Positions 51,873 through 60,100 of a DNA stretch of 64,000 nt are shown here, in pieces (position 1 is the first letter of the stretch; each line of letters begins with the position of its first letter). The DNA comes from Nonomuraea cavernae. Its GTDB lineage: Bacteria; Actinomycetota; Actinomycetes; Streptosporangiales; Streptosporangiaceae. The notes below the pieces were generated by a model. That model was not told the DNA's origin. It searched no databases and saw only the letters and a program-made list of their open reading frames with translations. The stretch covers positions 510 through 64,509 of the forward strand of contig NZ_BMNH01000016.1 of NCBI RefSeq assembly GCF_014646355.1, written 5' to 3'. A program made the translations under genes and the position numbers.

Positions 51873-51881
51873 GTATACAAC
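51871..51881. promoter_or_regulatory. GntR-type operator TGTATACA
   Basis: A perfect 8-base palindrome TGTATACA overlaps the GntR start codon. FadR-subfamily GntR operators often have a TTGTATACAA form, so autoregulation is likely. Confidence 0.6.
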
Positions 51882-51933
51882 TCCTCGGTTGGGATGCGAG
51901 TATCTTGGCGTAATCGCACCATTTGGACAAGGG

Positions 51934-51945
51934 GTTGCATACAAC
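51934..51945. promoter_or_regulatory. GntR-type operator GTTGCATACAAC
   Basis: Arms GTTG and CAAC are perfect and the whole matches TTGnATnCAA like the 51871 site. It ends exactly before the ATG of the HMG-CoA-lyase-like gene, so binding would block its translation-start region or promoter. Confidence 0.6.
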
Positions 51946-52848
51946 ATGGAGCTGGAAATCATCGAGGTCGGCCCCCGCGACGGTCTTCAGAACGAGCCCG
52001 AGCAGGTGCCCACCGACGCCAAGGTCGCCTATTTGGAGGCTCTCGTCGGCGCGGGCGTGCGCCGCATCGAGGCGGTCAGCTTCGTCCATCCCGGCCGGGT
52101 CCCGCAGATGGCCGACGCCGAGCAGGTCATGGCCCGCGCCCCGCGCGTGCCGGGCCTGCGCTACGCCGGCCTCGTGCTGAACGAACGCGGCCTCGACCGC
52201 GCCCTGGAGACCGGTGTCGACGAGGTCAACGTCGTGGTCGTGGCGACGGAGACGTTCTCCCGGCGCAACCAGGGCATGTCGGTGGACCAGGCCGTCGACG
52301 GCTTCGGCGCGATCACCGAGCGGGCCCGCGCCGCCGGGCTGGGCGTGACGCTGACCGTGGGGGCGTCGTTCGGCTGCCCGTTCGAGGGTGAGGTGGACCC
52401 CGGCCACGTGGCCGAGCTGGTGGCGCGCTGCACCGGCGCGCAGGAGGTCGCGCTGGCCGACACCATCGGCGTGGGCACCCCGGCCGACGTGCGCCGCCTG
52501 GTCACCGCCGTCCGCGAGGTCACCGACGCGCCGCTGCGCTTCCACTTCCACAACACCCGCAGCACCGGCTACGCCAACGCCGTGGCCGCTCTGGAGGCCG
52601 GCGCCGCCGCCCTGGACTCCAGCGCCGGCGGCATCGGCGGCTGCCCCTTCGCGCCCGAGGCCACCGGCAACATCGCCACCGAGGACCTCGTCTACCTGCT
52701 GGACCGGATGGGCGTCGGCACCGGTGTCGCGCTGCGCTCGGTGGCCGAGGCCGGCCTGTTCATCGGGCGGCACCTGGGCAAGCCGATCCCCGCCCAGCTC
52801 GGCCGGGTCGCCCCCTGGCCTCCGCGACAGGAGCCCGGAGCCAGCTGA
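51946..52848 (+). CDS. hydroxymethylglutaryl-CoA lyase-family protein
   Basis: This 300-residue TIM-barrel lyase of the HMGL-like family has the metal/acid motif EVGPRDGLQNE near 7-17, VSFVHPGRVPQMADAEQV near 45-62 and ADTIGVGTP. RFHFHNTRSTGYANAV supplies metal-binding His (HxH), and the glycine-rich loop SSAGGIGGCPFAPEATGN (near 225-245) carries the catalytic Cys. It cleaves a 3-hydroxy-3-methyl-dicarboxyl-CoA into acetyl-CoA and a keto acid. It diverges from the GntR/CoA-transferase/HyuAB operon and shares the operator region. ATG 51946 follows a weak GGGG site, overlapped by the operator. Confidence 0.9.
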   Translation: MELEIIEVGPRDGLQNEPEQVPTDAKVAYLEALVGAGVRRIEAVSFVHPGRVPQMADAEQVMARAPRVPGLRYAGLVLNERGLDRALETGVDEVNVVVVATETFSRRNQGMSVDQAVDGFGAITERARAAGLGVTLTVGASFGCPFEGEVDPGHVAELVARCTGAQEVALADTIGVGTPADVRRLVTAVREVTDAPLRFHFHNTRSTGYANAVAALEAGAAALDSSAGGIGGCPFAPEATGNIATEDLVYLLDRMGVGTGVALRSVAEAGLFIGRHLGKPIPAQLGRVAPWPPRQEPGAS

Positions 52849-52989
52849 GCGGCACTACGACGGCGTCCCGACGGCCTGCGCTGAAGCGTGCGTTTCTTGC
52901 GCACCATCGTTCGCTGTGCGCCAACGACATCCCATGCTCCGCCAGACATTCTGGTCGGTGACCCGTTTCGGTTATCTCTGAGGAGCAGG

Positions 52990-53358
52990 ATGATCCGTTC
53001 CCTTCGCCGAGGTCGCGCGGCTCTGGCGGTCACCGCGGCCGCCGCCTCGCTGGCCCTGATGAGCACTCCCGCCCAGGCCGCGGATTCGGCCTACAGCCTG
53101 ACGCTTTTCTCCGACACCCAGTACTCCACGTCCATCACCGACATCAAGTACGACGCCTGCGACGACTTCATCGGCACCGTCCCAGGACGGTACGTCGGCT
53201 CGTACATCAACTACCCGCCCGCCAACTGCGAAGTGATCCTGCACACGCAGAACGGCGACTACGAACTCTGCGTCGGCCGCAGGGTCACGCCGCAGAACTA
53301 CCGCCAGGCCGTTCTTTACACCATCCGTCTGGGCTCCAGCAACCCATGCTGGATCTGA
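52990..53358 (+). CDS. small secreted protein with four Cys
   Basis: This 122-residue protein has a signal peptide (AALAVTAAAASLALMSTPAQA) and a mature part of about 92 residues, beta-strand rich: YSLTLFSDTQYSTSITDI, DACDDFIGTVPGRYVGSYIN, NCEVILHTQNGDYELCVG, and the end SSNPCWI. The strands are faintly like a beta/gamma-crystallin-type module, but I cannot name a family. Four Cys probably form two disulphides. GAGGAG precedes the ATG. A strong terminator follows at 53443. Confidence 0.65.
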   Translation: MIRSLRRGRAALAVTAAAASLALMSTPAQAADSAYSLTLFSDTQYSTSITDIKYDACDDFIGTVPGRYVGSYINYPPANCEVILHTQNGDYELCVGRRVTPQNYRQAVLYTIRLGSSNPCWI

Positions 53359-53442
53359 TGCCGGCGCCCGTTGCCCGACCTTCGCACAACTGATCGACCG
53401 GTTATCCGGGGCAGGACGGGAGCCCGCCCTCGGAACCCGCAC

Positions 53443-53469
53443 AAAAGGTCCCGCGTCGCGGGACCTTTT
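53443..53469 (+). terminator. Rho-independent terminator
   Basis: Perfect 13-bp arms (AAAAGGTCCCGCG and its complement) around a single T, with A- and T-tracts at the two ends. It lies 84 bases after the small secreted protein gene and works in either direction by symmetry. Confidence 0.9.
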
Positions 53470-53569
53470 CTGCTTTCTGCCGTGAACCTATCCGCGCGCC
53501 GGAAACTCGAACCCAATGTGCGGCGTACGGGTGGAAAGCGCCGCAGAACGTGACGGTCGGGGGGCAGCC

Positions 53570-54538
53570 GTGAACGTGGTCCTACATACGCATGATCTCC
53601 CTGTCGCCGAGCGGTTCGGCTTCTGGCGGGAGGTGAGCCGGCGCGTGGTGGCCCCGATGGACCTCCGCAGACGGGAGACAGGCGACTTCCAAGCCAGCGC
53701 GCGGCTGGTCGATCTGGGCACGGTGCTGGTGTCGCGGGCGACCTGCCCCGCGTACGAGGCGGTGCGCACTCCGCAGTTGATCCGGCAGTGCGACCCGGAG
53801 CTCTACCAGCTCTCGCTGAACCTGCGCGGCAGATCCGGTGTGTCGCAGGGACGGCAGGACACCTGCCTGGGCCGCCTGGACATGATGCTCTTCGACACCT
53901 CACGCCCGTTCCATGGCCGGGTGGTCCCCGAGGAGACGTTCGCCGAAGGAGTGCTGGTGGCCTTCCCCAGGGCGCTGCTGCCGGTGCCCGAATGCCAGGT
54001 CAGACAGCTGATCGCCACGCCCCTACCAGGCGACGAGGGGATCGGCGCGCTCCTCGCCGGTCTCCTGACGGACCTGACCCGGCGCACGGACGACTACACC
54101 GCAGCCGACGCCACACGTCTGTCCGCGGTGCTGCTCGACCTGATCGCCGCGATGCTGCACCAGCGCCTCGGCACCCCGACCCCGCCGCGGATCGGCCGGG
54201 ACGCCCTGCTCGTACAGATCCACCGGCACATCGACCGGAACCTCGGCGACCCCACCCTGTCACCGGCCACGATCGCCGACGCCTTCCACATCTCCACCCG
54301 CTACCTGCAAAAGCTCTTCCAGTCGCAAGGACTGACGGTCGCCGGATGGATCCGCCAGCGACGCCTCCACGGCGCCCGGCGGGAGCTGGTCGACCCGCTG
54401 CGGAGCCACCTGCCGATCCACGCCATCGCCGCCCGCTGGGGCTTCCCCAGCCCGTCGCAGTTCAGCCGCGCCTTCCGCGCCGCCCACGACCTCTCCCCCG
54501 CCGCCTACCGCCGCCAGGCGGAGTCATGGCAGAAGTAG
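53570..54538 (+). CDS. AraC-family transcriptional regulator
   Basis: This 322-residue regulator has an N-terminal AraC-binding-like domain (about 1-180: ERFGFWREVSRRVVAPMDLR, ELYQLSLNLRGRSGV, MMLFDTSRPFHG) and a C-terminal double HTH (about 215-320). In the HTH are LSPATIADAFHISTRYLQKLF and AIAARWGFPSPSQFSRAFRAAH with the family end SPAAYRR. The layout resembles NphR-like activators of catabolic genes. GTG 53570 has a GGGG site upstream; GTG-like longer starts near 53516 are in frame. No obvious target lies beside it. The decayed mobile-element zone begins directly after. Confidence 0.85.
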   Translation: MNVVLHTHDLPVAERFGFWREVSRRVVAPMDLRRRETGDFQASARLVDLGTVLVSRATCPAYEAVRTPQLIRQCDPELYQLSLNLRGRSGVSQGRQDTCLGRLDMMLFDTSRPFHGRVVPEETFAEGVLVAFPRALLPVPECQVRQLIATPLPGDEGIGALLAGLLTDLTRRTDDYTAADATRLSAVLLDLIAAMLHQRLGTPTPPRIGRDALLVQIHRHIDRNLGDPTLSPATIADAFHISTRYLQKLFQSQGLTVAGWIRQRRLHGARRELVDPLRSHLPIHAIAARWGFPSPSQFSRAFRAAHDLSPAAYRRQAESWQK

Positions 54539-54545
54539 TCTCCAG

Positions 54546-54800
54546 CAAGCCCGCCGTCGGTCAGTACGCGGCTGGCCGGGTATGGCGACGCGGTCGGTGG
54601 CAATGATAATGCCGTCGAGGTTGACATGTGCCAGGCCCGCGTTCTTGGCTCGTCCAGAACTTGGCGCAGGTCGGGTGCCTGCGCGGCGACAACGTCGATG
54701 CCCTCATGCAGAAAGCGGTAGACCGTCCTGCGGGCGATGGCGTGGTCGGTAGCCAGTTACCTGATCCGGGTACCTTCGGTGAAGCAGCGCAGGATGAGGC
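54546..54800 (-). pseudogene. IS5-like DDE transposase fragment with a stop and a frameshift
   Basis: Read leftwards, the frame reads ARRTVYRFLHEGIDVVAAQ, then APDLRQVLDEP, as in actinomycete IS5/HARBI1-like transposases (helix-turn-helix then ATAYRYLHEGIDV-type). A TAA interrupts it in TRIR-stop-LATD. After DEP the sense continues in another frame as GLAHVNLDGIIIATDRVAIP, which includes the first catalytic Asp block. So one stop and one frameshift are visible, and both ends are missing. Confidence 0.8.
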
Positions 54801-55142
54801 TCAGGCCGCGTTGGTGCGGTGTCCGGTGAAGCTCACCTGGGTGTTGTCGTTGTCGAGGGCGATGTTAAGGGTGGCGTCAAGGGCCTCGGCCAGCTTGGCG
54901 AGAAGCGGCAGTGTGGGAACGGTGTCAGAGCCTTCGATCCGGGAGACCTTCGCCTGGGTGAGGCCCGCGCGGTCGGCCAATTCAGCCTGAGTAAGCCCGA
55001 GTTCGGTGCGCCGATCGTACACCGCGTTCGCCAGGGCCATGGACAGCCGGATCTCGCGACGAGCCTAGGCCACGTCCTCCGGCTCGGTGAAACCCGCGGC
55101 GAGCTTGCGTTCGCGCAAGGTCTTCCAGCGGCTGTGGCTCAT
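54801..55142 (-). pseudogene. XRE antitoxin-like regulator broken by an in-frame amber codon
   Basis: From ATG 55142 the frame reads MSHSRWKTLRERKLAAGFTE, reaches TAG at 55065-55067 after 25 codons, and continues without shift as ARREIRLSMALANAVYDRRT into a complete XRE HTH. The HTH is seen in LGLTQAELADRAGLTQAKVSRIEG and the end TQVSFTGHRTNAA. The usual full protein of this family has this same N-terminal helix, so the stop splits one gene. The part from ATG 55040 (79 residues) could still be made and bind DNA. It is transcribed leftwards after a 33-codon frame that overlaps its start. No toxin partner is recognisable. Confidence 0.75.
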
Positions 55143-55240
55143 TGCTCCCCCTCTCCTTCCTCAATGGTGCGGATGAACTCCTCGTGCGCTGGACCGTGTT
55201 CGGCCTCGCAAACCTTCTGAGCGAGCTTGATGCGGTTCAT
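55139..55240 (-). CDS. 33-residue small protein coupled to the XRE gene
   Basis: It encodes MNRIKLAQKVCEAEHGPAHE and then EFIRTIEEGEGEQ. AGGAG lies 5-6 bases before the ATG, and its stop overlaps the XRE start codon (ATGA). It may be the remains of a toxin gene or a small leader protein. I do not recognise it. Confidence 0.4.
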   Translation of the reverse strand: MNRIKLAQKVCEAEHGPAHEEFIRTIEEGEGEQ

Positions 55241-55250
55241 TGGGGTCTCC

Positions 55251-55277
55251 TGGGTGACGGCCTCCCGCCGTCACCCA
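55251..55277 (-). terminator. Hairpin terminator after the LamG gene remnant
   Basis: Perfect 11-bp arms TGGGTGACGGC and GCCGTCACCCA flank CTCCC, starting 20 bases past the stop codon of the LamG gene read leftwards. Confidence 0.7.
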
Positions 55278-55296
55278 GAGCGGGCCGAGGCGGCCG

Positions 55297-56430
55297 TCAG
55301 ATGACAGGCTGGCTCATGTCTTCCGCGATCTGGTCGGGAAGCAGGGCCGTGGTGTAGACGCGTACGTCATCGATCAGCCCGTGGAAGTGATCACGTGGGC
55401 TGGAGATGTCGAGGGCGCCTATGCGCAACGGGCTGTAGGACCCGCTGAGATATTCACCGGCGTGTAAACCGTTGTGGTGGACGAGCACACCGTTGATGTA
55501 GAGGCGGTGGCCGTCCTCGCCGAACGTGAAGGCGAGATGGCTCCAGGTGTTCAACGGTAATCTCGGCCCCCTCACCGAACCCAGTTGGCCGGATCTCACA
55601 CTCGCCTCCGGGACGTTGTCCCACACGGCCGTCATCGACGACCAGAGAGTGTTGCCGGCGGAGCTGATCACAACCTCCTTGTTATCCGGTCTGCCATAGG
55701 ACGCCGGATTGACCCAGGCCTCGAACGTCACCGCGCGGACGGCTTGGAGTGAGTACGACGGCGGTACGTCCACCGAACTCGACGTGCCGTTGAAGAACAG
55801 CGCGTTTCCGTGCTTACCGGCAGTCCAGGCGGTGTTCCGGGCCTGGCCCGAATTGAGGTTTCCCGAGCTGTCGTGGACGACGTTGCCGCTGCCTTCCTCC
55901 ATGCCGTAGGCGGCAGCGGGGACCGGTCGAGGCGGCCTCACCGCCCCCATCGCCTGCCGGCTCATCGGGCTGGCCTGGCCCGTGCTGTCCACGGCGTCCA
56001 CGTAGTAGTAGTAAGGCGCCAGGCTCCTGAGCGAGTCGGTGTAGCCGGACGTGGTGACCGTGGCAATGATATAGGCGGCCCGGGGAACGAAGGTGAGGAA
56101 GGTGGCGCGATAGATGCGGTACACGACGCCCGGCTTGTCGTCCACGGAGGCGTTCCAGGTGAGCCGGATGTCGCCGTCGACGGTGCCCGGCGCGGCGTAG
56201 CCGCCCGTGGCGGTGAGCTCACCCGGCATGGTGGGGGCGGTGTCCGGGACCGTGAGACCGTTCACCGACGTGGCCATGTCGGCCCGGATGTCCTCGGCCT
56301 CGAGCTTCGTTCCGTAGATCCGCACCTCGTCGGCGCGGCCCCGGACGCCGGTGACTCCGCTGTGCCTGTAGATCAGCAGGGGCTCGTTGTCATAGGCGAT
56401 GGTCGGTACGGCCGCGCGACTGGCGGCCTC
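55297..56430 (-). pseudogene. FN3-LamG protein gene truncated at its 5' end by an IS66 remnant
   Basis: The frame is open from the breakpoint near 56430 (reading AAVPTIAYDNEPLLIYRHSG) to the stop at 55297. It encodes the end of one LamG-type domain (RADEVRIYGTKLEAEDIRADM), then an FN3 domain (PTMPGELTATGG, IRLTWNASVDDKPGVVYRIY). A full LamG/concanavalin-like domain follows (AAYGMEEGSGNVVHDSSGNL, LFFNGTSSSVDVP, SYSPLRIGALD, FHGLIDDVRVYTTAL). There is no start or signal peptide. It was probably a much larger secreted protein of the kind that accompanies Rhs proteins. An internal ATG (56325) could start a 342-residue product. Confidence 0.7.
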
Positions 56431-56614
56431 GAGACGAGTTCCCCGAGTTGCGGCTCTGCCTGCGCTCCAGCTCGGCGACCCGCGCGGTCAGCCGCTCCAC
56501 CGTCGCTTCCAGCCACGCGATCGTCTCCCGCTGGGCCTCGATCGTGGCCATCTGCCGGACCACCAGCGCAGCCAGCTCGTCATACGAGGGGCGGCGCTCC
56601 GGCGTCTTCGACAC
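56425..56614 (-). pseudogene. IS66-type transposase N-terminal fragment
   Basis: From ATG 56614 the frame reads PSYDELAALVVRQMATIEAQ, a coiled-coil RETIAWLEATVERLTARVAEL and RRQSRNSGNSS. This is the start of IS66-family transposases, which go on NSSKPPSSDG. It departs from that pattern after about 62 residues and joins the LamG gene near 56425-56430, so the rest of the element is deleted. A likely element end is near 56660-56690. Confidence 0.75.
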
Positions 56615-56676
56615 CCAAAGATCATCCCACCACGCAGGCGGTGCTCACGTCACCATGATCACGAACTTCTGAATGG

Positions 56677-57177
56677 TTACGTTTCCCGATCAAGATCGGA
56701 GACCCGACAAAGTTGATGAACACGCGCCCCTTGGCGATTTCCAGATTCAACGTCAGCCGTCCGAATTCGATATATGCCGCACTCTAGTTGAATCGCCAGA
56801 GATTCGCTTGAGATCAATTCAACCCCGGGCGTTGCCGCATCGAATAGCACTATTCTATCGCGCACCTCGATTGAGGGCCCACCCTCCCATACGGTCAACG
56901 GAATTTGAGAGTCAACCATTTGAATTAGCTCATCTTCCGAGTCCGAATAAAGCCACTGAACAAAGGCCTTATGATCCGGCAGGTAGGTGGTTCGTAGAGG
57001 CTCATCCCACAGGACAATGGCCGTTCGTTGACGCACATGGTCACCAAAATGGACAATCCCTGTAGCTGTATCCACTTCACAGGCCTGCTGATAGTCGCCA
57101 CGATGCCCCGTCCAGAGGGCTATATCGTCGAGCGCGATAAGCACAAATGGCCCACCTGCAGTTTCGATCCATTTCAC
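56677..57177 (-). CDS. Imm21-like immunity protein
   Basis: This 166-residue soluble protein begins at GTG 57177 only 4 bases after the Rhs toxin gene stop. It resembles Imm21 immunity proteins of polymorphic toxin systems: KWIETAGGPFVLIALDDI, the W-x-G plus DYQQACEV motif (TGHRGDYQQACEVD), IVLWDEPLRTTYLPDHKAFVQW and VLFDAATPG. It should bind and neutralise the C-terminal toxin tip. It is locally much less GC-rich than its neighbours, as is usual for exchanged toxin/immunity tips. The family name is from motif memory and should be checked by profile search. Confidence 0.75.
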   Translation of the reverse strand: MKWIETAGGPFVLIALDDIALWTGHRGDYQQACEVDTATGIVHFGDHVRQRTAIVLWDEPLRTTYLPDHKAFVQWLYSDSEDELIQMVDSQIPLTVWEGGPSIEVRDRIVLFDAATPGVELISSESLAIQLECGIYRIRTADVESGNRQGARVHQLCRVSDLDRET

Positions 57178-57181
57178 GCGA

Positions 57182-60100
57182 TCACCACTCTGGCACCTCG
57201 TATATCTTTCTCATCATCGGAGCTATCTGGCGAACCCATCCCCCTTGCTTGGCGCTGCAAGATTTACACTGAGGATACAGGCGCTGCTCCATCCCGTCAG
57301 GGATCCATTCGCTAGGCGGCCAGTGGTCCTTGACCCAGGTCCCTCTTTTATTACCCGGATCCCGAATACCGCAAGTGTGGCATCCGAAGTTGTCGCCATT
57401 CCGGTTATTTTGATGGATTTCATCTTGCGTCCAATCCCTACCCTTGCTACGGGCAGGAATCGACTCTTCTGCATATGGCCCTCTTGAACAAACATCATCG
57501 GGGTTCGACCGGCCGGGATCGTCATTATGAACAAGGATAGCTTGGTCGCCTGCGAGAACATGGTAGGTGTGGTGTTCGTTGATGGTCAGGTTGTGGACGC
57601 GTTGGGTCGTGGTCCACTTCTGGATGGCACTGATCTGGACGTACGTGCCGGCTGAGGTTTGCAGCCACATGCCGGGCTTCAACTGGCCGGCGTGGAGCCA
57701 CAGGCGGAGGGCGGGCACCCAGAATGGATGGTTGTCGGTGGCTGTGATTGCCCCAGTCGTACCACCGCCGTCACCATCGGTGTCGACCATGAGCTTGACG
57801 AGGTGTTTTGTGCCTTGACCGGCGATCAGGGCGGTAACCGGTCGAGGGTCGGTGCGGCCGGTCGTCGGGTCGGTCGCGAGGACCTCGTCACCGATCTTCA
57901 CCTCTTCAATCGGTTTGCTCGTGCCGTCGGCCATGAGGACCTTGGTGCCGGGGACGAAGCTGTTGGGGGCCGGTTCGCAGGTGAAGATGGGCACTATGGG
58001 GTCGCCGTCGAACGAGCCCGTATCTGTGTCGTCGGGGTCGACTGCCGCTATACCGTCTGAGCAGGTCCCTGTGCCATATTTAGAATCATCACAGTGGATG
58101 ATCGGATAGTCATCCGGGTCGACCCCATAGTCATAAAAATTCATTACCTGTGAGTCGTCAATGAAGATTTGGTCTGGATGCGCACAGGGCTGCCCTGGCC
58201 CGCACAGTCCATCTTTCCCTTCGCATACCCATGGGGGACAAGGAGGGTTACACGGGCTTTTGCACGGGCCATGAGTCGGCCCGGATTCGATGTCCGATTT
58301 CTTAGCCTTGCAGTTTCTTTTACATGGGTCTTTTTTGAGCGTCTTTGGGCTGCCACACCCGCCCGGTTTAGTGCAGCCGCGAGGCTGCACGCGGGCGATC
58401 GGCTTTACTGTAATCGAAGTCTTCACCTTGCCACTCTTAGGCGTCTTACCGCCACAAGAGTGATATCGACACTGATTTTTCTCATCCCGAAGATTCTCGC
58501 GCGCATTGGGATTATTACCAGAAATAGGAGAGTGCATGCTTCTTTGGTTGTAGCTCTTACCGGACGAGCCAGTATTGGTGGTCTTTGTCTTCCCGGTTAC
58601 CTTGACGGTTCCGCCCTTCGGGGGTGCTACGCGACCACCCTTGATTGTGTTGTCCAGGGCGGGGCGAGGCCCCGGCACTCTCACGTTCGGAAGCACCATC
58701 CCAGCGGGGCTACCACCACGCCCCCCACCCCCACCACCAACACCGCCCATATCATCCTTGTGACCCGTGGGGTCCACGCCGGTCAGTGGGCCGCCGCTTG
58801 CGTAGGTGTAGCGGTTGGCTTGGATGGAGGGGTTTGGTGTGAGTGTCCAGGTGTCTCGGGAGGCGAAGGTGCCGGTGCCGGGCTGGTACCAGCGGGCGTG
58901 CATGTTGACGGTTCCGGTGTCGGGATCGGTGTATTCACCCTGGTAGCCGAGAGTGGGTTTGGTGCCGGTTTGGGCGAGGACTTCGCCGTAGGGGTTGTAG
59001 GCAGCCGAACTGGCCAGGGCGGTGCCGGAGAAGGTGCCAATCACGTCGTCGTGAATGTCGGTGAGGGCACCGAGGGCGGGGTTGGCGCCTTCCTGGATGC
59101 TGAGCAGTCCGCCGAGGGGGTCGCGGCCGTACTTGGCCTGGATGGTGCCGGCCTGGTCGGTGATGGCGACGATGTCGTTGTCGAGTCCGGCATAGACGAA
59201 ACGCTGCTGGGAGGTCCGTCCCTGACGGGTGGCCACGCGGTCAAAGGCGTCGTAGATGTAGGCGGCGTCGCCGTCGTTGATGAGCCGGTCGAAGGCGTCG
59301 AAGGTCAGGTGCTTGGTGTTGCCGTTTCTGGTTTCGGTCGCCAGGGTGCCGCGGGGGGTGTAGGTGTAGTCGGTGCCGTCGCCGGAGGTGAGGCGGTTGC
59401 GCTGGTCATAGGTGTAGGTCTTGTCTCCCGCGCGGGTGCGGTTGCCGGAGGCGTCCCAGGCGTAACTGGTGTTGACGCCGTCGGGGCCGGTCCAGGAGGT
59501 CAGGCGGCCGGCATGGTCGTAGCCGTAGGTGTTGGCACCTGCCCCTGCGGTACCGGCGGTGGTTTTGGAGGTGAGGTTGTCGTCTTTGTCCCAGCCGTAA
59601 GTGATCTTCGCTAACTGGCCGCCGGTGCTGTTCTTGAGCGTGTGGGTGGCTATGCGGTCGAGTGCGTCGTAGGTGTAGGCCTGGGTGTTGACGGGGTTGG
59701 TAGAGGCAATGCTGGTGAGCCGGTCGGCTTTGTCATAGGCGTAGGTGTTGATGCGGCCACTGACCGGGTCGGTGACCGTACTGAGCCGGTTGTCGTTATC
59801 CCAGGTGTAGGCGGTGGTTCCGGTCACGTCGACGCGCTGGGTGGGGTTGCCGAGCTCGTCGTAGACAAAGGCGCTGGTCTGGCCTGATGCGCCCGACACT
59901 CTGGTCAACAGGCTGCGGTCGTTGTATTCGAGTGTTTGGTCGCTCACCGTGGTGACGCGACCTGCCAGGTCGTAACCGTATGTCTTGGACGGGGTGACGA
60001 TGCCCTCGCCTGATCCGCTGATCGTGGTGACCCTGTTGAGCTGGTCGAACTGACTGTCGTGACGGACACCGCCGGGCTGGATCAGGGCGGTCTCGTTACC

